Shown here one piece after another: positions 28,183 to 37,370 of a stretch of DNA of 64,000 nt (within the stretch, counting starts at the first letter, position 1; every line of letters begins with the position of its first letter). The stretch is from Aneurinibacillus tyrosinisolvens (GTDB lineage Bacteria > Bacillota > Bacilli > Aneurinibacillales > Aneurinibacillaceae): NCBI RefSeq assembly GCF_001015055.1, contig NZ_BBWZ01000015.1, forward strand, positions 24,937-88,936, given 5' to 3'. The position numbers and the translations under genes are program-made. Under the pieces are notes generated by a model. That model was not told the DNA's origin. It did no database searches and saw nothing but the letters and a program-made list of their open reading frames with translations.

Positions 28183-28362
28183 ACAGAAGCTCCTTTCGTT
28201 TTACATTGAAAATAACGAGTAACTTATTTTAAGTTTGCTACTTTGCAAAATAAAAATCAAATTTAAATGTGCTCACTCCATACTCCCGCTGTGACCCCGC
28301 CGGTGATATAATGGAAATAAAGCTGAGTAAGAATCATACTATATACAATATGGGAGGGAGCT

Positions 28363-28545
28363 ATGGTGGAACATTACTTACAGATGTTGTCTGAAAACGA
28401 AAAGAAGAACGGCGGTACACACGAGTTTGTACTTGAATTAATTCGCCAGGTGACATTTGACGCAAGCCTTTCATCCAAGGAACGGACAGACGAAATAAAG
28501 AAAATATACTGGGCGCTGGACGAATATTCCCAGATTTTAAAGTAG
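28363..28545 (+). CDS. Small conserved-looking hypothetical protein (60 aa)
   Basis: Charged, helical 60-residue protein (starts MVEHYLQMLSENEKKN, ends WALDEYSQILK) with no recognised domain. It has a strong GGGAGG ribosome-binding site and its own terminator immediately after, so it is probably expressed. Nothing in the sequence gives a function. Confidence 0.7.
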   Translation: MVEHYLQMLSENEKKNGGTHEFVLELIRQVTFDASLSSKERTDEIKKIYWALDEYSQILK

Positions 28546-28551
28546 AATAAA

Positions 28552-28584
28552 AATAAAGGCAGGGCGGCCTGTCTTTATTTTATT
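28552..28584 (+). terminator. Terminator of the 60-aa gene
   Basis: Stem AAATAAAGGCAGG paired with CCTGTCTTTATTT (one mismatch region), followed by T-rich sequence. The remaining 250 bases up to fixA are A/T-rich and show no gene; they should hold the fix promoter. Confidence 0.75.
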
Positions 28585-28834
28585 TTTCAAAAGGAATTTT
28601 ACATTTTTTATCGAATATGGTTAACAAAACAATTATGCAATAAATTCAACAAAAATCTACTGATTGCATAGTAAATAACAGGGTTATAGTATTAAATATC
28701 TGAATATTATTTATAGTGTGAATAATTTGTCCGCCATGTTACCTGTGCAATCCTGTATGCGTAGAACTTATTTTTTTATCTCTTTTATGTACAATTTTTC
28801 ACAATATATTCTTGCATAAGAAAGGGGAATGCAT

Positions 28835-29659
28835 ATGCACATCCTGGTCTGTATCAAACAGGTACCGGACACGAAGATTATTAAAATCGATCCGAAGACG
28901 AACACGCTTGATCGCCGCGGGGTTCCCGCAATCCTTAACCCGTATGATACGCATGCGGTAGAGGAGGCTGTCAGGCTGAGGGCGCGTTATGGGGGGAAAG
29001 TATCCGTATTGTCTATGGGGCCGCCGCAGGCAGTGGCAGCGATAAAAAAATGTGTGGAGATTGGGGTTGACGAAGGATATCTTATCTCAGATCGGGCGTT
29101 CGCAGGGGCGGATACACTTGCAACGAGCTACGCCCTATCGAGAGCGATCTTTAAAATAATGAAAGAGGAACCGCTTGACATGGTAATATGCGGAAAAATG
29201 GCGATTGACGGTGATACAGGCCAGGTGGGTCCTGGAATTGCCCGCCGGCTGGGCATTCCTCCGCTTACCGGTGTGAAGAAGGTGGAGGAAGTAAACGAAG
29301 CCGGGAAACAAATTATTGTCCATAGAAAACTTGAGGATGGATATGAAGTTCTGCAATCCTCGCTTCCCTGCCTGCTTACGGTGGAGAAGGAAATAAACGA
29401 AGTGCCGTACTCCTCAATGCCTAATATGATCCGCGCGGCGAGATATCGGCCTACCGTCTGGACAGTCGATGATCTTGGAGAAGTAGACCGCAGCCAGCTT
29501 GGATTAAAAGGATCGCCAACGATCGTTGGCAAGATGTTCAGCCCTCCGAAACCGGAAGGCGGGAAGCGCCTTGAAGGAAAGCCGGATCAGCAGGTAAGCC
29601 AGCTGGTAGAAATCCTAATGAAAGAAAAACGTGAACTCTTAGTAAAGGGAGGCGTGTAA
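28835..29659 (+). CDS. fixA: Electron-transfer flavoprotein beta subunit (FixA)
   Basis: ETF-beta-type protein of 274 residues that with FixB binds FAD/AMP. It starts MHILVCIKQVPDTKI, and contains RRGVPAILNPYDTHAVEEAV, DLVICGKMAIDGDTGQVGPG-like sequence and VLQSSLPCLLTVEKEINEVPY, all characteristic of the FixA/EtfB family. ATG 28835 sits 8 bases from AAAGGGG; an ATG two codons earlier is too close. First gene of the tightly packed fixABCX operon. No nif genes are visible in the window. Confidence 0.92.
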   Translation: MHILVCIKQVPDTKIIKIDPKTNTLDRRGVPAILNPYDTHAVEEAVRLRARYGGKVSVLSMGPPQAVAAIKKCVEIGVDEGYLISDRAFAGADTLATSYALSRAIFKIMKEEPLDMVICGKMAIDGDTGQVGPGIARRLGIPPLTGVKKVEEVNEAGKQIIVHRKLEDGYEVLQSSLPCLLTVEKEINEVPYSSMPNMIRAARYRPTVWTVDDLGEVDRSQLGLKGSPTIVGKMFSPPKPEGGKRLEGKPDQQVSQLVEILMKEKRELLVKGGV

Positions 29660-29660
29660 C

Positions 29661-31004
29661 ATGGCCGTAACGATTTCCGCCGCTTGTATTTCCTGCGGAA
29701 CATGTGTGGATACATGCCCGGTAAGCGCGCTTTACCTTGGGCCTGATAAATGTGAAGTAGACGCAGCGAAGTGTGAGGAATGCCAGGAGTGCATTCCTGT
29801 TTGCCCGACAGAGGCAATCACCCTGCCGAATCCAACGAAGAAAAAAATCGAACCTAAAGAAGAGCCGGCTCCAACTGCGGCTGCCGCTGCTCCCGCTCCC
29901 GCTGAGGAGAAGAAGGAACCGGTTGCACAGACGGCCGCTGCTATACCTGAAAAAGAAACAAAAAAGGAACAGCGTACAGACCGGTTCGCTGACCATGAAG
30001 GTGTCTGGGTATTTATCGATCAAACGGACGGGAAAATTGCGGGTGTATCGCTGGAATTGCTGGGAGCAGGGCGGCGGCTTGCGGATAAGCTGAACACTCA
30101 GCTGTCCGGATTCATGCTTGGGCATAACATTGATTCCTTAACAGACACATGCTTTGCCTACGGTGCGGATGCTGTGTATATGATTGATGATCCTGTCCTT
30201 AAACAGTATCGATCTGAAACCTATATGAAGGGAGTCGTTGATATTTGCAATAAGTACAAACCGGAAATCATTCTGTACGGTGCAACGACAAACGGAAAGG
30301 ACCTCGCCAGTGCCGTGGCTACCGATTTGGCGACAGGGTTAACTGCAGACACCACGATGCTTGATGTAGATCCGGAAAAACGGCTGCTCGAAGCAAGCCG
30401 TCCGGCATTCGGCGGAAACATTATGGCAACAATCCTTTGTAAAAACCACCGGCCCCAAATGGCGACCGTTCGTTCAAAAGTGATGAAGGCGCTCGAGCCT
30501 CAGCCGGGCAGAACAGGGAAAGTCATTCATGAACCGCTTGGGATACACGAGAAGGATTTGCAGACACGCGTACTTGAAATTGTTCGTGATACAACCCAGC
30601 GCATGAAACTTGATGAAGCGCACATTATTGTTGCAGGTGGAAAAGGGTTAGGTGATGAAAAAGGGTTCCGGATCTGTTATGAGCTTGCAGAAGTGTTAGG
30701 TGCAAGTGTCGGTGCAACCCGGGATGCAGTGGAAGCAGGCTGGATTGATCACCATTACCAAGTCGGCCAGACAGGCATTACTGTTACGCCGAAAATTTAT
30801 TTTGCAATCGGAATTTCCGGAGCCGTTCAGCACATTGTTGGCATGCAGAATTCAGAATTTATTATTGCGATTAATAAAGACCCGGAAGCACCGATCCACA
30901 ATGTTGCAACATACAGTATTGTCGGTGATGCGTTTGAAATTGTTCCGCATATGATTGAGGCATTTCAAAAAGCAGTGAATGGCGGTGAAATAGCATATGT
31001 CTGA
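29661..31004 (+). CDS. fixB: FixB: ETF alpha subunit with N-terminal two-cluster ferredoxin domain
   Basis: A bacterial-type ferredoxin with two 4Fe-4S motifs (CISCGTCVDTCP and CEECQECIPVCP, residues 9-52) is joined by an Ala/Pro/Glu-rich linker (about 65-105) to a full ETF-alpha domain. The latter has the C-terminal FAD-binding signature GLGDEKGFRICYELAEVLG and VGATRDAVEAGWIDHHYQVGQTG. The ferredoxin fusion gives an extra electron path from the bifurcating flavin. It starts one base after the fixA stop and overlaps fixC by 8 bases. Confidence 0.93.
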   Translation: MAVTISAACISCGTCVDTCPVSALYLGPDKCEVDAAKCEECQECIPVCPTEAITLPNPTKKKIEPKEEPAPTAAAAAPAPAEEKKEPVAQTAAAIPEKETKKEQRTDRFADHEGVWVFIDQTDGKIAGVSLELLGAGRRLADKLNTQLSGFMLGHNIDSLTDTCFAYGADAVYMIDDPVLKQYRSETYMKGVVDICNKYKPEIILYGATTNGKDLASAVATDLATGLTADTTMLDVDPEKRLLEASRPAFGGNIMATILCKNHRPQMATVRSKVMKALEPQPGRTGKVIHEPLGIHEKDLQTRVLEIVRDTTQRMKLDEAHIIVAGGKGLGDEKGFRICYELAEVLGASVGATRDAVEAGWIDHHYQVGQTGITVTPKIYFAIGISGAVQHIVGMQNSEFIIAINKDPEAPIHNVATYSIVGDAFEIVPHMIEAFQKAVNGGEIAYV

Positions 31005-32292
31005 GAAATTTGATGCGATTGTAGTAGGTGCGGGGCCTGCCGGGACGTCTGCGGCTTTTAGCATGGCGAAAGCAGGGCTGAATGTTCTATTAATTGAAAG
31101 AGGCGAATACCCTGGATCAAAAAACGTGATGGGGGGCATACTTTACCGCCACCAAATGGAAGAGATTATTCCCGGCTTCTATAAGGAAGCACCTCTGGAA
31201 AGGCCTGTTATCGAGCAGCGCTTCTGGATGCTTGGCGAGGAGTCCGTATTTACTTCCGGATACAAGGGGCTCGAATGGGCAAAAGAACCGTACAACAATT
31301 TCACGGTATTGCGTGCAAAGTTTGATCAGTGGTACGCAAGTAAGGCAGTAGAACAGGGAGCTCTCCTGATTAACGAAACCGTTGTCAGGGAATGTATCGT
31401 AGAAGACGGAAGGGTTATCGGCGTCCGAACAGACCGGCCGGATGGGGATGTATACGCTGACGTCGTTGTTCTTGCGGACGGGGTTAATTCACTGCTCGCG
31501 AAATCGCTCGGCTTCCATAAAGAATTTAAGCCAAGCGAAGTAGCGCTCGCCGTTATGGAAGTCATCAATCTTCCGGCAGAAAAAATAGAAGATCGTTTTA
31601 ATCTGGAGCCGAACCAGGGGACAACAATTGAAATTTTCGGTGATGCGACAAAAGGAGTTCTGGGAACCGGGTTTATTTACACGAACAAAGAGAGCATCAA
31701 TATCGGGGTGGGTGCTACGCTATCGGGGATGATTAAACAAAAAATGCGCCCCTATGATTTACTTGAGTATTTAAAGAAGCACCCGCTTGTTCGCCCGTTA
31801 ATCCGTGGGGGAGAGGCGGCGGAGTATGCAGCCCACTTGATTCCTGAGGGCGGCTACCATTCGATGCCAAAAATCGTTGGCAACGGGGTCGTTGTCGTTG
31901 GTGATGCGGGCCAGATGGTTAACGGAGTTCACCGGGAAGGAAGTAACATGGCAATGACGGCGGGCAGGCTTGCTGCCGAGACCATCGTACTTGCGAAGGA
32001 AGCAAACGATTTCTCTGAGAATATGCTCGATACGTATCGAATCCGTCTGCTGGAGAGCTTCGTTGGACAGGATTTGAAGAAGTATAAGGATGCAACCCAT
32101 ACGTTTGAAGAGCACCCACAGTATTTCAAAGATTATCTGCCGATGATTAATAAGGCTGCCAGCCAGTTCTTTACCATCGACGGTACGCCGAAGAAAGAGA
32201 AACAGAAAAAAATTATGAAAAGTATGACGGAAGGCAGAAGTAAACTGGGCATGTTCCAGGACATTTATCGAGCATGGAAGGTGATGAAATAA
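30997..32292 (+). CDS. fixC: FixC: ETF-quinone oxidoreductase-type flavoprotein
   Basis: FAD-containing membrane-associated dehydrogenase of 431 residues, related to ETF:ubiquinone oxidoreductase. It begins with the Rossmann segment FDAIVVGAGPAGTSAAFSMA, then GSKNVMGGILYRHQ, and has GDAGQMVNGVHREGSNMAM near the quinone/FAD site. In FixABCX complexes it passes the high-potential electrons to quinone while the low-potential electrons reduce ferredoxin or flavodoxin. The start lies inside the fixB 3' end (translational coupling). Confidence 0.93.
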   Translation: MSEKFDAIVVGAGPAGTSAAFSMAKAGLNVLLIERGEYPGSKNVMGGILYRHQMEEIIPGFYKEAPLERPVIEQRFWMLGEESVFTSGYKGLEWAKEPYNNFTVLRAKFDQWYASKAVEQGALLINETVVRECIVEDGRVIGVRTDRPDGDVYADVVVLADGVNSLLAKSLGFHKEFKPSEVALAVMEVINLPAEKIEDRFNLEPNQGTTIEIFGDATKGVLGTGFIYTNKESINIGVGATLSGMIKQKMRPYDLLEYLKKHPLVRPLIRGGEAAEYAAHLIPEGGYHSMPKIVGNGVVVVGDAGQMVNGVHREGSNMAMTAGRLAAETIVLAKEANDFSENMLDTYRIRLLESFVGQDLKKYKDATHTFEEHPQYFKDYLPMINKAASQFFTIDGTPKKEKQKKIMKSMTEGRSKLGMFQDIYRAWKVMK

Positions 32293-32588
32293 TGAGTGAG
32301 ATTCCCAAAACAAACACGATTGAAGAGAAACAATATCTTGTTCGTTTTCGTGCGGATACCCAATCCCATCTTCATGTTATGAACCATGATGTATGCGCTA
32401 CAAGTTGTCCTGATAAGCTGTGTACGGTGTTCTGTCCGGCTGAAGTATACAAATGGGAAGGAATGCGGATGGCGGTCGGTTATGAGGGATGCCACGAGTG
32501 CGGGAGCTGCAGGATTGGCTGTCCGTACCAAAACATTAAGTGGGAGTATCCAAAAGGCGGGCATGGCATTGTGTTTCGTCTGGCATAG
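32292..32588 (+). CDS. fixX: FixX: ferredoxin-like protein of the FixABCX complex
   Basis: 98-residue polyferredoxin-like subunit with cysteines in the FixX pattern: CATSCPDKLCTVFCPAEVY, then CHECGSCRIGCPYQNIKW. It connects FixC to quinone. The ATG at 32292 overlaps the fixC stop (TAATG), with GAAGGTGATG as ribosome-binding site; a frame six codons longer is less likely. A terminator follows directly. Confidence 0.92.
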   Translation: MSEIPKTNTIEEKQYLVRFRADTQSHLHVMNHDVCATSCPDKLCTVFCPAEVYKWEGMRMAVGYEGCHECGSCRIGCPYQNIKWEYPKGGHGIVFRLA

Positions 32589-32592
32589 AAGA

Positions 32593-32629
32593 AGAAAAAA
32601 AAGAGGGCTAAAAAGCCTTCTTTTTTTAT
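32593..32629 (+). terminator. Terminator of fixABCX
   Basis: A-run, stem GAGGGC/GCCTTC with AAAA loop, T-run. Confidence 0.8.
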
Positions 32630-32834
32630 CTGATTATCCATCTTTTTAAAGATATAGAATATACAATAATGCTAAAGATTGCAGAGGTATGAAAGGGTGA
32701 CTACAAGTGTGAAATTTCTCCATGAGCAATTACGAGACAAACTCAGTTATTCAAAGGAAAGAATTATAAAAATAAATCTATAACAAGAAGATTAATAAAC
32801 TCCTAATGATTGCAACTATTGTAATAGGTATTTA

Positions 32835-32925
32835 TTCGTCGTAAAATAAGAAAGTTCGAGTAGATGCAAAGCCAGGGGGTCTAACGTTCTAGTGAACTAT
32901 GACAGCCGAGTTACCGAAAAGCCTC
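32835..32925 (+). ncRNA. Cyclic-di-GMP-I (GEMM-I) riboswitch candidate upstream of a chemoreceptor
   Basis: The 3' two-thirds match the GEMM-I aptamer well: GATGCAAAGCC (32863-32873), GGGTCTAAC (32877-32885), a variable hairpin, then TATGACAGCCGAGTTACCGA (32898-32917). These are the conserved ligand-junction and tetraloop-receptor segments. The 5' half (GTAAAA...GAAA around 32840-32853) is less canonical. It sits about 115 bases before an MCP start, a typical target. Boundaries are approximate. Confidence 0.75.
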
Positions 32926-32954
32926 AAAGATAGATGACTAAGTGGAAATATGGT

Positions 32955-32984
32955 CTAGGCTAATCCTATACCGGATTAGCCTAG
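32955..32984 (+). promoter_or_regulatory. Hairpin between riboswitch and MCP (putative expression platform)
   Basis: Perfect 12-bp stem CTAGGCTAATCC/GGATTAGCCTAG with a 6-base loop. It lacks a following T-run, so it is not a standard terminator. Confidence 0.45.
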
Positions 32985-33031
32985 TATGATATAAAACAAA
33001 ATTAAAGAATGAAACACAAAGGGGACATCAC

Positions 33032-35074
33032 ATGAACACTTCTAAGAAAAGTTTAAAAAACATTGTAAATTTTAATTTTGGTACTAAAATAGCTGTCATA
33101 ACGATTGTTATTATTATCGCAACCGTTATCAGTTTATCCGCTTTTACTTATAATGCCCAACAGAATGTTATTAATAACCAAATGAAATTGGAAGTGCGTA
33201 GCAACACCACTAAATTAGTATCTGATTTTAATTCCTATTATCAAACCGTCAACATATTAAAGGAAAGTTTGCAAAACGATAATCTGAAATTGGCTAATTC
33301 TGTTAGAGAGGTACTTAAGGGTCGTACTAGTTATACCACTGTAGAACTTTCTGTTTTGGCAAATAGAATTGGTGTTTCGGAAGTTAACGTGATGAATGAC
33401 AAAGGAATCATGGAGTTTAGCAGTAATCCCGCCCTCATTGGTTATAAGTATGATTCATCCGAACAATCTAAACCCTTTATGGAAGCCATAACAAATAAAG
33501 ATTTTGAACTTGCACAAGAACCCTCTATTCGTGGTGCAGATAAAAAAATGTTCATGTATATCGGAGTTGCCCGCCAAGATAAGCCGGGAATGTTTCAACT
33601 CGGGATGGAACCTGTAGAGTACCAAAAAGTGGTTGATTCCGTTAACCTACAAGATGCAATAAAAAAATATTCGTTTGCAAAGACAGGATTTACTTTTGTC
33701 GCTAATTCCAAAGGAGATATCATCGCTCACCCACAAAAGGAGTACATTGGGAAGAACCTTAATGCCCTTCCTTTTAGAAATTTAATTACGGCGGATAACC
33801 AGGGAGATTTTCAATACCAAGAAGGCGGGATAACAAAATATTTGGCATTTAATCGTACTTCTGACGGAAACATTATTATGGCTACTGTTGAAACCAAAGA
33901 TTACTTAGATTCTCTGAATAATTTAATGTTTAATCTTATTCTGACTGGAGGTATTATCCTTCTTGCTTCAACACTGTTCATGTTACTTTATGCTAAAAGA
34001 AACATTTCAAAGCCGATAACAGAAATTCAAAATGCCATGAGTGAAATTGCATTGGGGAATTTAAGACAAGAATTTGCTTCAAAACGAAAAGACGAAATTG
34101 GGCAGATGTTCAATCATTTAAATGAAATGTCCAGCAGTCTTCGTGAATTAGTCGGTAAGATATCGGGAAATTCAGATCAAGTAGCAGCTTCTGCAGAGGA
34201 GTTATCAGCGAGTGCGGAACAAACAGGAAAAGCCACAGAACAAATCGCTCATACAGTTCAAGAAGTCGCTTCGGGTACAGACAAACAGATGCAAAGTGTA
34301 GAAGAAAGTTCAAGAACCATTAGTGAATTAGCCGTTGGTGTACAAAAAATTGCAGATAACGCCCAATATGTTACTACTTCTGCAACAGAGACTTCAGAAA
34401 GAGCGGAAGAAGGGGCTAAAAACATTCAATTGGCGATTGAACAAATGAATGCTATTAACAGTACTTTTGGTGAGCTTTCCGGGACAGTTAAATCCCTGGG
34501 AGAGCGTTCAGATGAAATTAGCCAGATTGTACAAGTAATTACGGATATTTCTTCTCAAACGAATCTACTTGCTTTAAATGCGGCTATTGAAGCCGCCAGA
34601 GCAGGAGAACATGGAAAGGGGTTTGCAGTTGTAGCGGATGAAGTCCGTAAATTAGCCGAACAGTCGTCAAGTTCAGCGCAGCAAATCGCACAGCTGATTA
34701 CCGCGATCCAAGAAGAAACAAATAAGACGGTTCAATCGATGGAGCATGCTACGAAAGAAGTAGAACAGGGGATTGATGTTGTCAATTTCTCTGGAGAATC
34801 TTTTAAACAAATTCAGCGTTCTGTTAACGAAGTGGCGAGCCAAATTGAGCAGGTTTCTTCTGCAGCTCAACAAATTTCTGCTGCTACAGAGGAGGTTGTT
34901 CACTCGATTGAACTTATTTCAGAAGTGGCAGAGGTGGCCGCAGCTGGAACACAAAATGTTTCAGCTGCTACCGAAGAACAACTGGCTTCAATGGAAGAAA
35001 TCTCTGCTTCTGCCTCTTCTTTAACCAATATGGCCGAAGAGTTACAGGAGACCATTGGTAAATTTAAAGTATAA
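33032..35074 (+). CDS. Methyl-accepting chemotaxis protein with dCache-type sensor
   Basis: Membrane chemoreceptor of 680 residues. It has an N-terminal membrane helix (about 18-42), an extracellular Cache-like sensor (about 45-285, with [13 protein letters not shown] and [15 protein letters not shown]), a second helix (about 290-315), HAMP, and a cytoplasmic methylation/signalling domain. The conserved tip is [20 protein letters not shown] with [17 protein letters not shown]. It feeds CheA/CheW, not encoded here. AAAGGGG precedes the ATG by a normal distance. The upstream riboswitch suggests that receptor synthesis responds to cyclic-di-GMP. Confidence 0.93.
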   Translation: MNTSKKSLKNIVNFNFGTKIAVITIVIIIATVISLSAFTYNAQQNVINNQMKLEVRSNTTKLVSDFNSYYQTVNILKESLQNDNLKLANSVREVLKGRTSYTTVELSVLANRIGVSEVNVMNDKGIMEFSSNPALIGYKYDSSEQSKPFMEAITNKDFELAQEPSIRGADKKMFMYIGVARQDKPGMFQLGMEPVEYQKVVDSVNLQDAIKKYSFAKTGFTFVANSKGDIIAHPQKEYIGKNLNALPFRNLITADNQGDFQYQEGGITKYLAFNRTSDGNIIMATVETKDYLDSLNNLMFNLILTGGIILLASTLFMLLYAKRNISKPITEIQNAMSEIALGNLRQEFASKRKDEIGQMFNHLNEMSSSLRELVGKISGNSDQVAASAEELSASAEQTGKATEQIAHTVQEVASGTDKQMQSVEESSRTISELAVGVQKIADNAQYVTTSATETSERAEEGAKNIQLAIEQMNAINSTFGELSGTVKSLGERSDEISQIVQVITDISSQTNLLALNAAIEAARAGEHGKGFAVVADEVRKLAEQSSSSAQQIAQLITAIQEETNKTVQSMEHATKEVEQGIDVVNFSGESFKQIQRSVNEVASQIEQVSSAAQQISAATEEVVHSIELISEVAEVAAAGTQNVSAATEEQLASMEEISASASSLTNMAEELQETIGKFKV

Positions 35075-35161
35075 CTTTTTTATACTTTAAACAGTAGCTG
35101 AAATTGGTATGATTTTTTAACGCTGTAATAATACAAAACCCGGTCTTGGAATAGTAGGCAC

Positions 35162-35218
35162 TCCAATCAACTCCTTCATTGTGATTAATTTAGTAAATGC
35201 GTAGAAGAGTTGATTGGA
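35162..35218. repeat. 12-bp perfect inverted repeat
   Basis: TCCAATCAACTC (35162-35173) and GAGTTGATTGGA (35207-35218), separated by 33 bases, in the 313-base gap after the MCP. A weaker hairpin (about 35299-35328, CCCTGCTG/CAGCAAGGG-like) follows. No gene is visible in this gap. Confidence 0.6.
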
Positions 35219-35387
35219 AACGTACAACAGTTTAAACAATGCAAATATTCGCAAATGCCTGGGTAAAAGAGAAGATTTATTTATATTGAACATAAATTAG
35301 CCCCTGCTGTATCTAAACAGCAAGGGCTTGTTCCATTTATGCAACTGCATAGTAGTAAACATATTGTAACAGTTAACATGTTTCGGA

Positions 35388-35564
35388 TTAAGATGAGCGC
35401 TCTATTTCTTGTATTCTCTCATTAATTAGTTGCACTTTGTAATATAATTCTAAGCGTTCTGTCCAGTGAATAGGTTGAATGATCTTAGATTTAATTTCCT
35501 CTTTTAATGATACCAATACCTCAATCTTATCTATGGTGCTCAATTCTTTGATGAACGATTCCAA
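35388..35564 (-). CDS. Small hypothetical helical protein
   Basis: A 58-residue frame from TTG 35564 (preceded by AGGGGA) reads LESFIKELSTIDKIEVLVSL and ends ERIQEIERSS; an ATG ten codons upstream (35594) lacks a ribosome-binding site. The composition is charged and helical with no known motif. The codon pattern looks coding, but there is no family evidence. Confidence 0.45.
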   Translation of the reverse strand: MESFIKELSTIDKIEVLVSLKEEIKSKIIQPIHWTERLELYYKVQLINERIQEIERSS

Positions 35565-35657
35565 TGGCTTATTTCCCCTTACTACAAGCAACATTTGGTA
35601 ACTATTCTATCAGTGAACACCCCTTCTATTCAACTGGAAATATCATACATAACCTTC

Positions 35658-35681
35658 GCTTATATATCTTTGCTTATATAT
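35658..35681. repeat. Direct repeat upstream of the siroheme reductase
   Basis: GCTTATATAT occurs at 35658-35667 and 35672-35681, a 14-base periodicity. It could be an operator or promoter element for the reductase gene 106 bases downstream. Confidence 0.4.
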
Positions 35682-35786
35682 GATGAAAGAAAGTGTGTAA
35701 GGTAATATAACATAAAAAATCCATTTTTTATAATTCAAAGTAAAATAATAGCTAATGTTACATGTCCTTACACAGGGGTGATGATA

Positions 35787-37313
35787 ATGAACAAAATTGA
35801 GCGAATGAAACAAGAAAAAGAAGGGTTATCTATCCTGCCTGATATTTATATGTATGCCAAAGGAGCCATTGAGAATGTACCTGAAGAAGATATAGCACGC
35901 ATGAGGTGGTACGGGTTGTTTTATCGTAAAAGGGAAGGCGGCTTTATGCTGCGTGTACGTGTTCCTTCCGGGAAACTGGCCTGCCACCAGGCGGAAAAAC
36001 TGGCAGACATAGCCGAACGCTATGGGGATGGAATTGTAACGATTACAACGCGTATGGGGGCCCAAATCCGCAAGCTTGCCCTTCATGATTTACCTGAGGT
36101 ACTCGAGGCCTTACGCGATAGCGGCTTAGATTCCAGGCAAACCGGGTTGGACAACGTGAGGAATTTAATGAATTGTCCGGTCGCAGGAATTCAAGAGCAC
36201 GAAGCTTTTGATGCAAGTGAAATTCTAAATGAACTATCAAAACGTATTGTCGGTAACCCTATCTATGCGAATTTACCCCGAAAATTCAATATATCTGTGA
36301 CAGGTTGTTATGAAGATTGCGGGCATTCACGTTTGAACGATATTGGTTTGATACCCCAGGTTATTCCTTTAAAAGAAGGGGTTAAGGAAGGATTTCGAAT
36401 CCGGCTGGGCGGTGCGATTGGAAAGCTGTATGCCAGCGTAGCTAAAGACCTCGGTGTATGGGTGCCGAAAGAAAAAGCTGTAGAATGCGTCATGGTTATC
36501 CTTGACCTGTTTCGAGAACATGGAACCCGTGAAAATCGGAATAAAGCCCGCATGCTTCATCTCATTGAGCATTGGGGAACAGAACGGCTGCTGGGCGAGA
36601 TAAATACCAGGCTCGATCAGCCGTTAACTTCAGTTGTTTATGAGGTTAAGGAAATAAAGCATCATGATCATATCGGAATCCACCCGCAAAAGCAAAAAGG
36701 ATATTTTTATGCAGGGTTATGTGTGCCGAATGGAAAAATGACATCGAACCAATGCCGGGAGCTAGCACGGCTAGCCAATAAATATGGGCGAGACGAAATT
36801 CGGTTTACAGCCCAACAGAATGCTGTTATTCCGCATATTCCTGAAATTAACCTCAGGAAATTCCAACTGGAACCATTATTAAGTGATTTGCCATATAACC
36901 CTACTCCGCTTCACCGGGGATTGGTCACATGCACAGGTAAGGAGGGCTGTGATTTAGCTATCGTTGACACTAAAACACCGGCTATTAAATTACTGGATGA
37001 ACTGGAAGAGCGTCTTGTTATACGACGTGAAGAATTGCGTATTCACTGGTCGGGCTGTCCAAATTCCTGTGCGGTTATTCAAACAGGCGATATTGGTCTC
37101 CGCGGAACAAAGACGAGAGTGGATGGAGAATTGGTTGATGCTGTCGATATTTTCTATGGCGGACACATCGGTCATGATGCACGAATCGGAACGTTGCTTA
37201 AGGAAAAAGTACCTGTTCGTGAACTCGCCGATACATTGGCCGATTTGCTGACAGATGAACGGTATTTTACCGGCATCTATGCAAAAAAGCAAAAGGAGAT
37301 AAACTATGTATAA
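35787..37313 (+). CDS. Nitrite/sulfite reductase, siroheme and 4Fe-4S hemoprotein
   Basis: Six-electron reductase of the ferredoxin-nitrite/sulfite reductase family, about 508 residues. Two tandem ferredoxin-like and NIR/SIR halves are seen. Cysteines C382, C388, C424 and C428 (CTGKEGCDLA and SGCPNSC) form the C-X5-C-Xn-C-X3-C motif that binds the 4Fe-4S/siroheme couple. The first half has NLMNCPVAG and VTGCYEDCGHSRLNDIG. Nitrite and sulfite cannot be separated by eye. ATG 35787 has AGGGG 8 bases upstream. No flavoprotein partner or siroheme gene adjoins it. Confidence 0.88.
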   Translation: MNKIERMKQEKEGLSILPDIYMYAKGAIENVPEEDIARMRWYGLFYRKREGGFMLRVRVPSGKLACHQAEKLADIAERYGDGIVTITTRMGAQIRKLALHDLPEVLEALRDSGLDSRQTGLDNVRNLMNCPVAGIQEHEAFDASEILNELSKRIVGNPIYANLPRKFNISVTGCYEDCGHSRLNDIGLIPQVIPLKEGVKEGFRIRLGGAIGKLYASVAKDLGVWVPKEKAVECVMVILDLFREHGTRENRNKARMLHLIEHWGTERLLGEINTRLDQPLTSVVYEVKEIKHHDHIGIHPQKQKGYFYAGLCVPNGKMTSNQCRELARLANKYGRDEIRFTAQQNAVIPHIPEINLRKFQLEPLLSDLPYNPTPLHRGLVTCTGKEGCDLAIVDTKTPAIKLLDELEERLVIRREELRIHWSGCPNSCAVIQTGDIGLRGTKTRVDGELVDAVDIFYGGHIGHDARIGTLLKEKVPVRELADTLADLLTDERYFTGIYAKKQKEINYV

Positions 37314-37315
37314 TG

Positions 37316-37361
37316 AAAAAGGCTGGTTTTCCTTATGGCTGAGGAATGACCAGCCTTTTTC
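37316..37361. terminator. Bidirectional terminator between reductase and proline dehydrogenase
   Basis: AAAAAGGCTGGT (37316-37327) pairs with ACCAGCCTTTTT (37349-37360). The flanking A and T runs serve both convergent genes. Confidence 0.85.
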
Positions 37362-37370
37362 ATTCTAAGG

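Noticed and set aside
28600..28834. FNR- or Rex-like operator before fixA (TGTGAATAATTTGT, TTTTTCACAA)
   Set aside because: Only half-sites are present; the palindromes are incomplete.
32697..32783. 28-codon GTG-started frame (VTTSVKFLHEQLRDKLSYSK...) before the riboswitch
   Set aside because: It has an AAGGGTG-like site but no family, and may be chance; not listed as a gene.
35299..35330. Hairpin as terminator of the first MCP
   Set aside because: The stem is imperfect and lacks a T-run; it lies over 220 bases after the stop.
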